Positions 43,642 through 51,939 of a stretch of 64,000 nucleotides of DNA are shown piece by piece. The notes beneath the pieces were generated by a model. It made no database searches, had not been told where the DNA came from, and was given only the letters and a program-made list of their open reading frames with translations. Origin of the DNA: JBBROS01 sp965217935 (lineage in GTDB: Bacteria; Pseudomonadota; Alphaproteobacteria; Acetobacterales; Acetobacteraceae); contig OZ244581.1 of assembly GCA_965217935.1 (NCBI GenBank), positions 248,001 through 312,000 on the forward strand, written 5' to 3'. The position numbers and the translations under genes are program-made. Positions within the stretch are counted from its first letter, which is position 1, and each line of letters starts with the position of its first letter.

Positions 43642-45458
43642 AGCAGGGTCGGCTCAGGCATCGGCGCATCCTGCTGAGCCGTCGGCGTTTCGTCCAGCGG
43701 CGCCGCGCCGCATTTGCGCAGAAATTCGGCAACCGCCTCGTAATGGGCGGGGTTGCGCGTCGGGTCCCTGGGATTGCCGCGCGGCACCCAGATCGTCGTC
43801 GTTTGCCGGGCGCGGGTCAGCAGCACGCGGTAGGCGTTGCGCTTGTTGGAGAGCGATTCGATGGAGCGCTGCGTGGTCCAGGCGGTGGCGCGGAAGGCGC
43901 GCGGCTGCCAGGCGTCGTTGTCCGGCGTGCGGGCGAGGTCGAGATCCCAGCAAAGGCCCGCGTGGTCGAGTTCCAGGCCCTGTGCGCCGAACTCGGTTGC
44001 CGCCACTTCGAGCGCGTCGGCGCTGCGGATATCGGGCCAGGCATTCAGGAACCATTGGGCGACGGCGTCCTCGTCCTGATGCAGGAGCAGGCCGCCCAGG
44101 CCTTCGGCCCGCAGCCTGCGGCCGCCGGCGCTGGCGAGCAGGCCGTATCGCTGCCCTGGACGTCCGCGCACGGCGGTTCGCAGCGCATCGAGCGACCGGG
44201 TGAGCCGGACCGGCGGCTTTGCAGCGGCGATTATGCGGGCAGCGGCCGGGTCGTTGGCAAGGACGGCGTCGACCCAGGCAACCAGCTGCGGCGCACGGTG
44301 GGCGCGGACCGGGCGGCCGAGGTGCAGCGCCTCGTCGAGCTCAAGGCTTGGCAGATCCGGGAGGCGCTGCCTGGGATCGGCGGCCGTCCGGGCGCCCGGA
44401 GGCGCTGCGGGGCGCCAGGCTGGGCGGCTCGCGAGGGCCTCGCCCCAGGCGGCCAGGCCGCCTTCGCCGGCGTGGATTTCCTGGCCGCCGCCGAGCAGGC
44501 AGACGATGGCGGACCAGCCTTCGGGCCGGGCCATGATGTCGAGCAGGCAGCCCGGCTCGGAGTCGGTCAGCGTGACGGCGCGGTTCTGCGTCTTGCGGGT
44601 GGCGTAGGCCCTGGTCCAGCAGCGTTGCGCCTCGTCGATGACGAGCAGGCGGTCGGGGGGCGGCATGGCATCCCGGACGTAGTGGTCGCGGAAGGCGTGC
44701 AGCGGTTGGACCACGGCTTCGACGCGCTGCCTTGCCGCGCGGGCGGAGAGGCCCCGGTGGGCCGCGTCCCGCACCAGGGCGGCCCGAAGCACGTGCAGCA
44801 GGGCCGGGTTGCCGGTGAGGAAGGCGGCGCCGGCGTCCGGGGCGAAGGCAAGGTCCAGGCCGCAGAGCGTCTTGCCGGCGCCGGGGTCGCCGGTCACGAA
44901 CACGATGGCGCGTTCGTTGGCGGCGCGCGACCGGCCGAGCGCGGCGAGGACGGCGGCGCGGGTGCGGCCGAGATCGCCGCGGCCGGCGTTGGCGAGCAGC
45001 AATCGGGCGTCGTCGTGGTCGGCGTAGAGCCGGGCGGCGGCGGCCATGAGGGCGGGGACGGGGCGATAGGCGGCGTGCTCCCAGCTTGCCGGATCAAACC
45101 CCGGCAGGGGCGGGCGCTGGGCCATCCAGTCGAGCAGGCCACGGAGCTGAAGGCGGGTGCAGGCGATGGCAGGCGCCGCGCCTGGGAGCAGCAGCGGGCG
45201 CTGGGCCACGGCCTGAACGCCCTGCGCCAAAGCGACCGGCAGCACCGGGACGTCCCCGCAGCCGCCATGGAAATCGGCCAGATCGACCGCGGCAGCCTCG
45301 GCGCTGGCACGGTCAGGGGCGAACGCCAGCACGGCGGCATGGGTGACGAGCACGGCCTCGATGCAACGGCCCAGCCGGGCGAGGCGCAGGCCGGGGATCA
45401 GCCGCCAGTGCCGGGCCGCCGGGATGGCCTGCATGGCGTTGCGCAAGAGGGTTTGCAT
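43638..45458 (-). CDS. DUF2075 (Schlafen group 3-like) helicase/ATPase with degenerate N-terminal nuclease domain
   Basis: 606 residues from ATG 45458 (MQTLLRNAMQAIPAARHWRL). Walker A is at residues 190-197 (GDPGAGKT) and Walker B is RLLVIDEAQRCW. Helicase-like C-terminal motifs include EFGAQGLELDHAGLCWDLDL and NAYRVLLTRARQTTTIWVPR. Relatives carry an N-terminal PD-(D/E)XK-like domain with a pattern like RIDVVLVI...VFVLEFKVG. Here the same place reads GRCIEAVLVTHAAVLAFAPD, so the E-x-K is absent and the nuclease appears dead; the N-terminus is also shorter. Members are often associated with defence or DNA repair. It is the first gene of a two-gene unit with the secreted EEP nuclease. Confidence 0.8.
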   Translation of the reverse strand: MQTLLRNAMQAIPAARHWRLIPGLRLARLGRCIEAVLVTHAAVLAFAPDRASAEAAAVDLADFHGGCGDVPVLPVALAQGVQAVAQRPLLLPGAAPAIACTRLQLRGLLDWMAQRPPLPGFDPASWEHAAYRPVPALMAAAARLYADHDDARLLLANAGRGDLGRTRAAVLAALGRSRAANERAIVFVTGDPGAGKTLCGLDLAFAPDAGAAFLTGNPALLHVLRAALVRDAAHRGLSARAARQRVEAVVQPLHAFRDHYVRDAMPPPDRLLVIDEAQRCWTRAYATRKTQNRAVTLTDSEPGCLLDIMARPEGWSAIVCLLGGGQEIHAGEGGLAAWGEALASRPAWRPAAPPGARTAADPRQRLPDLPSLELDEALHLGRPVRAHRAPQLVAWVDAVLANDPAAARIIAAAKPPVRLTRSLDALRTAVRGRPGQRYGLLASAGGRRLRAEGLGGLLLHQDEDAVAQWFLNAWPDIRSADALEVAATEFGAQGLELDHAGLCWDLDLARTPDNDAWQPRAFRATAWTTQRSIESLSNKRNAYRVLLTRARQTTTIWVPRGNPRDPTRNPAHYEAVAEFLRKCGAAPLDETPTAQQDAPMPEPTLL

Positions 45459-45523
45459 CGCGCAACGACAGCATGGAAAGGTTGAGCCTCGGTTAAGGCG
45501 CATTGCCTTCGGCTACAGGCGGG

Positions 45524-46297
45524 TCAGGTCAGCAGCTTGGCGGAGGCGACCACGAGCACCGAGGCCAGCACCATCCGCAGGACGCCGGTCGGCACGCGCG
45601 CGGCCAGCAGGCTGCCGGCGATGATGCCGGGGATGGAGCCGCAGAGCAGCGACAGCAGCAGCGGCCAGTCGACCGCGCCGATGAACCAATAGCCGACCCC
45701 GGCCATCAGCGTGAGCGGGATGGCGTGCATGATGTCGGAACCGACGACCCGGGCTGTCGGCAAGGCCGGGTGCAGGAGCGTCAGAGCGGTCACGCCCAAG
45801 GCGCCGGCGCCGATGGACGAGAAGCTGACGAGCACGCCCAGGACGGCGCCGGCCATGATCGTAAGCCTTGTTCGACGCCGGAGCGACAACTGACGGCTGC
45901 GGCTGGCCAGCAGGCCGAGCACGCGCTGCTGGAAGACGACCAGGAGCGCGGTGAGCAGGAGCGTCGCGCCGAGGAACGGGGTCAGGACCGTGGACACCGC
46001 ACGGGTATGGGGGTGCAGGGCCGCCAAGCCGCCGATCGCGATCGCGGTGGCGGGCACGCTGCCGCTGGCCAGCAGGCGGGTCACGGTCCAGTCGATGGTC
46101 TGGCTGCGGGCATGAACGGCGGCGCCGACGATCTTGGTGCAGGCGGCGAACAGCAGGTCGGTGCCGACGGCGGTGACGGGCTGGACGCCGAACAGCAGGA
46201 TCAGCAGCGGCGTCATCAGCGATCCGCCGCCCACGCCGGTGAGGCCGATGAGCGCGCCGACGATCAAGCCGACGAAGGCATAGAGCGGATCGACCAT
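45524..46297 (-). CDS. TauE/SafE family sulfite exporter-like permease
   Basis: 257 residues with about eight membrane segments. The two half-repeats start YAFVGLIVGALIGLTGVGGG and MAGAVLGVLVSFSSIGAGAL, each with the conserved Gly-rich turn of TauE/SafE proteins. These permeases export sulfite or sulfoacetate, or move other small anions; the substrate here is not known. The stop is 66 bases upstream of the DUF2075 gene start on the same strand. Divergent from the crotonase-fold gene. Confidence 0.9.
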   Translation of the reverse strand: MVDPLYAFVGLIVGALIGLTGVGGGSLMTPLLILLFGVQPVTAVGTDLLFAACTKIVGAAVHARSQTIDWTVTRLLASGSVPATAIAIGGLAALHPHTRAVSTVLTPFLGATLLLTALLVVFQQRVLGLLASRSRQLSLRRRTRLTIMAGAVLGVLVSFSSIGAGALGVTALTLLHPALPTARVVGSDIMHAIPLTLMAGVGYWFIGAVDWPLLLSLLCGSIPGIIAGSLLAARVPTGVLRMVLASVLVVASAKLLT

Positions 46298-46524
46298 TGT
46301 TATCCAGCATACCGGGCAAAATTGCGCCCGTCTAAGACACTGAGGCGATCCTGGGTTCGATGTAAGAGGCGAGGCCTTGGCGCCCGCCCTGGACCCATCG
46401 CGGCCGAGGGCCTTGAACTCCGATTGGGCGAGGTCCCCGGTCCCGGCAGATCCGGGGACGGCGCCCTTGGCGTTTCTGCCCGGACCGCATTAGCCTTGCC
46501 GTCTTCGGCTGCGGGAGCTCGGCG

Positions 46525-47364
46525 ATGGACGGCCTGACGACGAGCGGTTTCGGCGCGGTGGCGCTGGATGCGGAGGCGACCGGGACCAGCCGGATGCGCG
46601 CCTGCAAGGATGGGCCGGTCGGATGGATGGTGTTCAACAACCCGGAGCGGCGCAATGCCGTGAGCCTCGACATGTGGGCCGCCATCCCGGTCATCCTCGC
46701 GCATTTCCAGCACGACCCGGCGGTCCGGGTGATCGCGGTGACGGGACAGGGCGACCGGGCCTTCGCGGCGGGAGCGGACATCTCGCAGTTCGAGCAGCGG
46801 CGTAGTTCGCCCGAGAGCCTGGCCGAATACGACCGCGTGGCGGGGCGCGCGACGGCGGCGCTGAGGACGCTCGGCAAGCCGACGGTGGCCGTCATCCGCG
46901 GATGGTGCATCGGCGGGGGCGTCGGCATCGCGGCGCTGTGCGACGTCCGCTTCGCAGCGGAAGGAGCACGGTTCGGGGTGCCGGCGGGACGGCTCGGGCT
47001 TGGGTATGCGATGGAGGGGGTGAAAACGCTGGTGGAGCTAGTCGGCCCGGCGCATGCGAAGGAGATATTCTTCACGGCGCGGCACTTCTCGGCCGAGGAG
47101 GCGCTGGCGATGGGGCTGGTGAACCGCGTGGCGCCGGACGCGGAGCTGGGTTCGTTCGCGGCCGCCCAGTTGGCGCTGATCGCGGCCAATGCGCCGCTGA
47201 CGCTGCACGCGGCGAAGCGGGCGGTGCAGGAGCTGAGCCGGGGACACGAGGCGGATGCCGAGGCGGTCGGACGGCTGGTGGCAGGGTGCTTCGCCAGCGA
47301 CGACTACGCCGAGGGACGGCGGGCGTTCATGCAGAAGCGCGCGCCGGCGTTTACGGGGCGATAA
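46525..47364 (+). CDS. Crotonase-fold (enoyl-CoA hydratase/isomerase family) protein
   Basis: 279 residues. The crotonase fold is clear: GWMVFNNPERRNAVSLDMWA, FAAGADISQFEQ (first oxyanion-hole segment) and RGWCIGGGVGIAALCDVRFA (second). Where typical hydratases have the catalytic Glu in a QPE-type motif, this protein reads FGVPAGRLGLGYAMEGVK, so one or both catalytic Glu are replaced. It may catalyse a different crotonase reaction, such as isomerisation or decarboxylation. It ends 3 bases before eutB and may share its transcript. TTG/ATG starts upstream cannot be excluded; ATG 46525 fits best. Confidence 0.85.
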   Translation: MDGLTTSGFGAVALDAEATGTSRMRACKDGPVGWMVFNNPERRNAVSLDMWAAIPVILAHFQHDPAVRVIAVTGQGDRAFAAGADISQFEQRRSSPESLAEYDRVAGRATAALRTLGKPTVAVIRGWCIGGGVGIAALCDVRFAAEGARFGVPAGRLGLGYAMEGVKTLVELVGPAHAKEIFFTARHFSAEEALAMGLVNRVAPDAELGSFAAAQLALIAANAPLTLHAAKRAVQELSRGHEADAEAVGRLVAGCFASDDYAEGRRAFMQKRAPAFTGR

Positions 47365-47367
47365 GGC

Positions 47368-48747
47368 GTGTTCCGTTGCGCCATCGGCGGCGAGCAGCAC
47401 GTATTCGCCGATCTCAGGACGCTGATGGCGCAGGCGACGCCGGCCCGCAGCGGCGACATCCTGGCAGGCGTGGCAGCCGAAAGCCAGGCGCGGCGGGTGG
47501 CGGCGCAGGTCGCGCTGGCAGACGTGCCGCTCGCGACGTTCCTCGACCAAGCGGTCGTGCCATACGAGGCGGACGAGGTCACGCGGCTGATCATCGACAC
47601 GCACGACGAGGCGGCGTTCGCGCCCGTGCGGCATCTGACCGTCGGCGGGTTCCGGGATTGGCTGCTGTCCGACGCGGCCACGGCGGAGGCATTGGCCCGG
47701 CTCTCGCCCGGCGTCACGCCGGAGATGGCGGCGGCTGCGAGCAAGATCATGCGGCTGCAGGACCTGATGGTCGCGGCGAGCCGGGTGCGGGTGACGAGCG
47801 CGTTCCGCACGACGATCGGGCTGCCGGGGCGGCTGTCGGTGCGATTGCAGCCGAACCATCCGTCGGACGATGCGCGGGGCATCGCGGCCAGCATCCTGGA
47901 CGGGCTGCTGCTGGGGGCCGGCGATGCGTGCATCGGCATCAACCCGGCGACCGACAGCCCGGAGCGGACCTTGTCGCTGCTGCGTCTGCTGGACGACATC
48001 CGCTGCAAGCTCGGCATCCCGATGCAGAGCTGCGTGCTGGCGCATATCACGACGACGCTGGAGTTGATGCGGCGGGGAGCGCCGGTCGACCTCGCGTTCC
48101 AGTCGGTCGCCGGGACGGAGGCGGCGAACCGCGGCTTCGGGATCAACTTGGCTCTGCTGGACGAGGCGCAGGACGCCGTGCAAGGCTTGCGGCGCGGCAC
48201 GGCGGGCACGAACGCGATGTATTTCGAGACCGGGCAAGGCAGCGCGCTGAGCGCCGGGGCGCATCACGGGGTCGACCAGCAGACATTGGAGGCGCGGGCC
48301 TATGCCGTCGCCCGGCGGTATCGTCCGCTGCTGGTGAACACGGTCGTGGGGTTTATCGGGCCGGAGTATCTGTTCGACGGCAAGCAGATCACGCGGGCCG
48401 GACTTGAGGATCATTTCTGCGGCAAGCTGCTCGGGCTGCCGATGGGGTGCGACGTTTGCTACACGAACCATGCCGAAGCCGACCAGGATGACATGGATGC
48501 GCTGCTGGCGCTGCTGGCGGCGTCCGGGGTGACGTTCGTCATGGGGGTGCCGGGGGCGGACGACGTCATGCTGGGCTATCAGAGCACGAGCTTCCACGAC
48601 GTCCTGGCGATGCGTGAGCTGCTGGGGCGCCGTCCGGCGCCGGAGTTCGAGGCATGGCTGGACCGGCAAGGATTGCTGGACCGGGCGGGCCGGGTGCGTC
48701 CGCCGGGGTTGCCGGCGCAGTTCCAGGCGCTGTTGCCCGCAGCATGA
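47368..48747 (+). CDS. eutB: Ethanolamine ammonia-lyase large subunit
   Basis: 459 residues from GTG 47368, 3 bases after the preceding stop. The TIM-barrel chain shows QPNHPSDDARGIAASILDGL, LGAGDACIGINPATDSPERT, AHITTTLELMRRGAPVDLAF, SVAGTEAANRGFGINL and FGIN-type active-site segments, then FETGQGSALSAGAHHGVDQQ. EutB with EutC binds adenosylcobalamin and splits ethanolamine to acetaldehyde and ammonia. The gene overlaps eutC by four bases. No eutA reactivase, aldehyde dehydrogenase or microcompartment shell gene is next to it, so the enzyme probably works free in the cytoplasm. Confidence 0.97.
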   Translation: MFRCAIGGEQHVFADLRTLMAQATPARSGDILAGVAAESQARRVAAQVALADVPLATFLDQAVVPYEADEVTRLIIDTHDEAAFAPVRHLTVGGFRDWLLSDAATAEALARLSPGVTPEMAAAASKIMRLQDLMVAASRVRVTSAFRTTIGLPGRLSVRLQPNHPSDDARGIAASILDGLLLGAGDACIGINPATDSPERTLSLLRLLDDIRCKLGIPMQSCVLAHITTTLELMRRGAPVDLAFQSVAGTEAANRGFGINLALLDEAQDAVQGLRRGTAGTNAMYFETGQGSALSAGAHHGVDQQTLEARAYAVARRYRPLLVNTVVGFIGPEYLFDGKQITRAGLEDHFCGKLLGLPMGCDVCYTNHAEADQDDMDALLALLAASGVTFVMGVPGADDVMLGYQSTSFHDVLAMRELLGRRPAPEFEAWLDRQGLLDRAGRVRPPGLPAQFQALLPAA

Positions 48748-49541
48748 GCGGGCCGGCGACAAGGCCGCTCGCTTGGCCGTCCATACGGGCGCTGACGCCG
48801 TCGCGGGTCGGGCTGGCGCGGACGGGCGCTTCGCTGGCAACGGCGCCCTTGCTTGAGACGAGGCTCGCGCATGCCCGGGCGCGGGACGCGGTTCACGCCT
48901 TGGTGGACGAGGCGGCGTTGGCCGAGTCGCTGGATGCGCCGCTGCTGGCGGTGGACAGCGAGGCGGCGGACCGGCAGACCTACGTCATGCGCCCGGATCT
49001 GGGGCGGCGGCTCGATAAGGCTGCCGCGGAGGCGCTCGCGCCGCATTCCGGCGCGCATGACCTCGCGGTGACGCTCGGCGACGGGTTGTCGGCCCTGGCG
49101 GTGCAGCGCCACGCGGCGCCGTTGCTGGAGGCGCTGCTGCCGGCATTGCGGGCGGACGGGTGGCGGATCGCGCCCACGGTGCTGGTTCGCGGCGCGCGGG
49201 TGGCGGTGGGCGACCGGGTGGCGCAGGCCCTGGGAGCGGCTTGCGTGCTGGTGCTGATCGGCGAGCGGCCGGGGTGGTCCGCGCCGGACAGCTTGGGGGC
49301 TTATGCCACCTGGTCGCCCGGCGCGGAGACGACCGATGCGGACCGGAATTGCGTCAGCAACATCAGGCCGGAGGGGTTGGATTACGGGGATGCGGCGCAC
49401 CGGCTGTTCTACTTGCTCGGGCGGATGCGGGCTTCGCGGATCTCGGGGGTGGCGCTGAAGGACGAGAGCGCCGCCCGGACGGGCCTTGGCCGGGATGACC
49501 GCGCAGTCCGTGAGCAGCCGGACCCGCTTGGCTCGGGGTAA
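48744..49541 (+). CDS. eutC: Ethanolamine ammonia-lyase small subunit
   Basis: 265 residues from ATG 48744, overlapping the eutB stop (ATGA). Motifs are ALTPSRVGLARTGASLATAP, FxxAxARDAVH-like LAHARARDAVHALVDEAA, and the cobalamin-side RPGWSAPDSLGAYATWSPGA with NCVSNIRPEGLDYGDAAHRL. EutC caps the EutB barrel and holds the cobalamin lower ligand side. The last 25 residues are variable. Coupled translation keeps the stoichiometry of the two subunits. Confidence 0.96.
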   Translation: MSGPATRPLAWPSIRALTPSRVGLARTGASLATAPLLETRLAHARARDAVHALVDEAALAESLDAPLLAVDSEAADRQTYVMRPDLGRRLDKAAAEALAPHSGAHDLAVTLGDGLSALAVQRHAAPLLEALLPALRADGWRIAPTVLVRGARVAVGDRVAQALGAACVLVLIGERPGWSAPDSLGAYATWSPGAETTDADRNCVSNIRPEGLDYGDAAHRLFYLLGRMRASRISGVALKDESAARTGLGRDDRAVREQPDPLGSG

Positions 49542-49759
49542 CGGCTCGATGCGGCGCCTCTCGCGAGAGCAGGTTCGCGGCAATGGCGCCCCGCTCCTCC
49601 GGTAGAGGGATCGTCGGCAGCGGCCCTCCTCGCGGTGCAGATGGGCGCGGCGCGGCCGCTGCCGGAGCGTCGTCGCGCCATGCTTGCGCCAACAGGCTCG
49701 GGCGCTTAAGGAGAACCGCCAAGGCAGGGCATCCAGGGCCCCGCATGAAAGGTCCCGCC

Positions 49760-51259
49760 ATGGCCGCCGATTCGACGCATCGAAACCCCGTCTACAGCCG
49801 CGTGGAAGAGGCGCTCGCGTTCGACGACGTGCTTGTCGTCCCAGCGTATTCGCAGGTGCTGCCCAATGCGGTCAGCACCCGCGCCCGGCTGACGCGCACG
49901 ATCGACCTGCGTATCCCGCTCATCTCGTCGGCGATGGACACCGTGACCGAAGCGCCGATGGCGATCGCGATGGCGCAGCTCGGCGGCATCGGCGTCATTC
50001 ACAAGAACCTCGGCATCGCGGAGCAGGCGGCGCAGGTGCGCCGGGTCAAGAAATATGAGTCAGGGATGGTGGTGAACCCGCTGACCATCAATCCGGATCA
50101 GACGCTGTCCGAAGCGCGCGCGCTGATGGCAATGCACAGCATCAGCGGCTTTCCCGTAGTCGAGCGGGACAGCGGGCGCCTGGTCGGCATCCTGACCAAC
50201 CGCGACGTCCGGTTCGCGACGGACCCGGCGACGTCCGTTCGCGAGCTGATGACGCGCGACAACCTGATCACGGTGGCGGGCGCGGCAAGCCCGGACCAGG
50301 CCCGGCGCCTGCTGCACCGGCATCGGATCGAGAAGCTGCTGGTGGTGGACGACGCGTATCGCTGCGTCGGGCTGATCACCGTGAAGGACATGGACAAGGC
50401 GCAGGCCTACCCGCTCGCGAACAAGGACGAGTTCGGACGGCTGCGCGTGGCGGCCGCGACCGGAACCGGCGACGACGGCGCGGCCCGGGCGGAGGCGCTG
50501 GTGGCCGCGGAAGCGGACGTCATCGTCATCGACACCGCGCACGGCCACTCCAAGTGCGTGCTCGGCAGCGTGAGCCGGATCAAGCGGCTGTCCAACGCGG
50601 CGCAGATCATCGCCGGCAACGTGGCGACGGCCGAGGGCGCGCGGGCGTTGATCGACGCCGGGGCGGACGCGGTCAAGATCGGCATCGGCCCGGGCAGCAT
50701 CTGCACCACCCGGGTGATCGCGGGCGTTGGCGTGCCGCAGTTCACCGCCGTGCTGGAGACCGCCGAGGCTTGTCTCGCCGCCGGCGTGCCGGCCATCGCC
50801 GATGGCGGCATCCGCACCTCCGGCGACCTGGTCAAAGCCATCGGGGCCGGGGCCGATTGCGCGATGATCGGCAGCCTGCTCGCAGGCACGGACGAGGCGC
50901 CGGGCGAGGTGTTCCTGTATCAGGGCCGTTCCTACAAGAGTTATCGCGGGATGGGCAGCCTGGGAGCGATGGCGCGCGGGTCGGCCGACCGCTATTTCCA
51001 GCAGGAGATCAAGGACACGCTGAAGCTGGTGCCGGAGGGGATCGAGGGGCGGGTGGGATACAAGGGGCCGGTCTCGGCGGTGGTGCACCAGCTGGTGGGC
51101 GGCCTGCGCGCGGGCATGGGATATGCCGGCAGCGCCGACCTTGAGGACTTGAAGCGCAATACCCGGTTCCGCCGCATCACCGGCGCGGGGCTGCGCGAGA
51201 GCCACGTGCATGACGTGGCCATCACGCGCGAGGCGCCGAACTATCGGCAGGAGCTTTGA
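49760..51259 (+). CDS. guaB: Inosine-5'-monophosphate dehydrogenase
   Basis: 499 residues from ATG 49760, with AAGG eight bases upstream; ATG 49745 is an alternative adding five residues. The barrel begins EEALAFDDVLVVPAYSQVLP. Two CBS domains are inserted (MVVNPLTINPDQTLSEARAL and VRELMTRDNLITVAGAASPD). The catalytic loop GIGPGSICTTR carries the active Cys, and YKSYRGMGSLGAM and the mobile flap YFQQE follow. GuaB makes XMP from IMP with NAD, the committed step to GTP. The gene follows a 218-base gap after eutC and precedes a haloacid dehalogenase gene by 2 bases. Confidence 0.97.
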   Translation: MAADSTHRNPVYSRVEEALAFDDVLVVPAYSQVLPNAVSTRARLTRTIDLRIPLISSAMDTVTEAPMAIAMAQLGGIGVIHKNLGIAEQAAQVRRVKKYESGMVVNPLTINPDQTLSEARALMAMHSISGFPVVERDSGRLVGILTNRDVRFATDPATSVRELMTRDNLITVAGAASPDQARRLLHRHRIEKLLVVDDAYRCVGLITVKDMDKAQAYPLANKDEFGRLRVAAATGTGDDGAARAEALVAAEADVIVIDTAHGHSKCVLGSVSRIKRLSNAAQIIAGNVATAEGARALIDAGADAVKIGIGPGSICTTRVIAGVGVPQFTAVLETAEACLAAGVPAIADGGIRTSGDLVKAIGAGADCAMIGSLLAGTDEAPGEVFLYQGRSYKSYRGMGSLGAMARGSADRYFQQEIKDTLKLVPEGIEGRVGYKGPVSAVVHQLVGGLRAGMGYAGSADLEDLKRNTRFRRITGAGLRESHVHDVAITREAPNYRQEL

Positions 51260-51261
51260 CC

Positions 51262-51933
51262 ATGCGCCTTCGAGCAGTGGTGTTCGACGCATACGGCACG
51301 CTGCTTGACGTCCACGGGGCGATGCAGGCCCATGCCGACCGTCTGCCGCCGGATTGGGAGCGGATCAGCAACGAGTGGCGGCTGAAGCAGCTTGAATACA
51401 CCTGGATTCAGACCCTCACGGGGCCGTCGAAGCATACGGATTTCTGGCAGGTCACGAAGGATAGCCTCGCGTTCGTCGCCGCCAAGAACCGCATCACGGA
51501 CCCTGCGGTGCATGAGGCGCTGCTTGACGCGTATCGCAAGCTCCCAGCCTACCCCGATGCCGCCCCGGCCCTGCAGGCGCTCCGTGCCGCCGGCCTGCGC
51601 ACGGCGATTCTCTCGAACGGCGAACCCGGGATGCTGCAGGACGCGGTCGAGGCCGCCGGCCTTTCGTCGGCGCTCGATGCTGTCCTCAGCGTGGAAACCG
51701 TGGGCAAGTTCAAGCCCGACCCGGATGTTTACGGCATCGCCGCCACCGCCCTCGGTCTCGATTACGGGCAGATGGGGTTCGTCTCCAGCAACGCATGGGA
51801 CGCTCAGGCGGCGGCGGCAGCCGGGTTCCGTGTGTTCTGGTGCAACCGCAGCGGTCAGCCGGAGGAATACGGGCTCGCCGGATCGGCCACGGTCATGTCC
51901 ACTCTTGGCGAGCTGGCAGCGCAGGTTGCCTGA
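51262..51933 (+). CDS. Type II haloacid dehalogenase (HAD family)
   Basis: 223 residues from ATG 51262. Motifs are VVFDAYGTLLDVHGAM (nucleophile Asp), a cap with WRLKQLEYTWIQTLTG, ILSNGEPGMLQDAVEAAG (Ser/Asn), KFKPDPDVYG (Lys) and VSSNAWDAQAAAAAGF (acid). These match 2-haloacid dehalogenases, which hydrolyse L-2-haloacids; many members act on other substrates, so the true reaction is uncertain. It begins 2 bases after guaB and is followed closely by the RsmB-type gene. Confidence 0.88.
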   Translation: MRLRAVVFDAYGTLLDVHGAMQAHADRLPPDWERISNEWRLKQLEYTWIQTLTGPSKHTDFWQVTKDSLAFVAAKNRITDPAVHEALLDAYRKLPAYPDAAPALQALRAAGLRTAILSNGEPGMLQDAVEAAGLSSALDAVLSVETVGKFKPDPDVYGIAATALGLDYGQMGFVSSNAWDAQAAAAAGFRVFWCNRSGQPEEYGLAGSATVMSTLGELAAQVA

Positions 51934-51939
51934 CGCCGC

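Noticed and set aside
43743..45485. 580-codon open frame opposite the DUF2075 gene
   Set aside because: High-GC shadow of the minus-strand gene; no family motif, while the minus-strand frame has Walker A, Walker B and helicase motifs.
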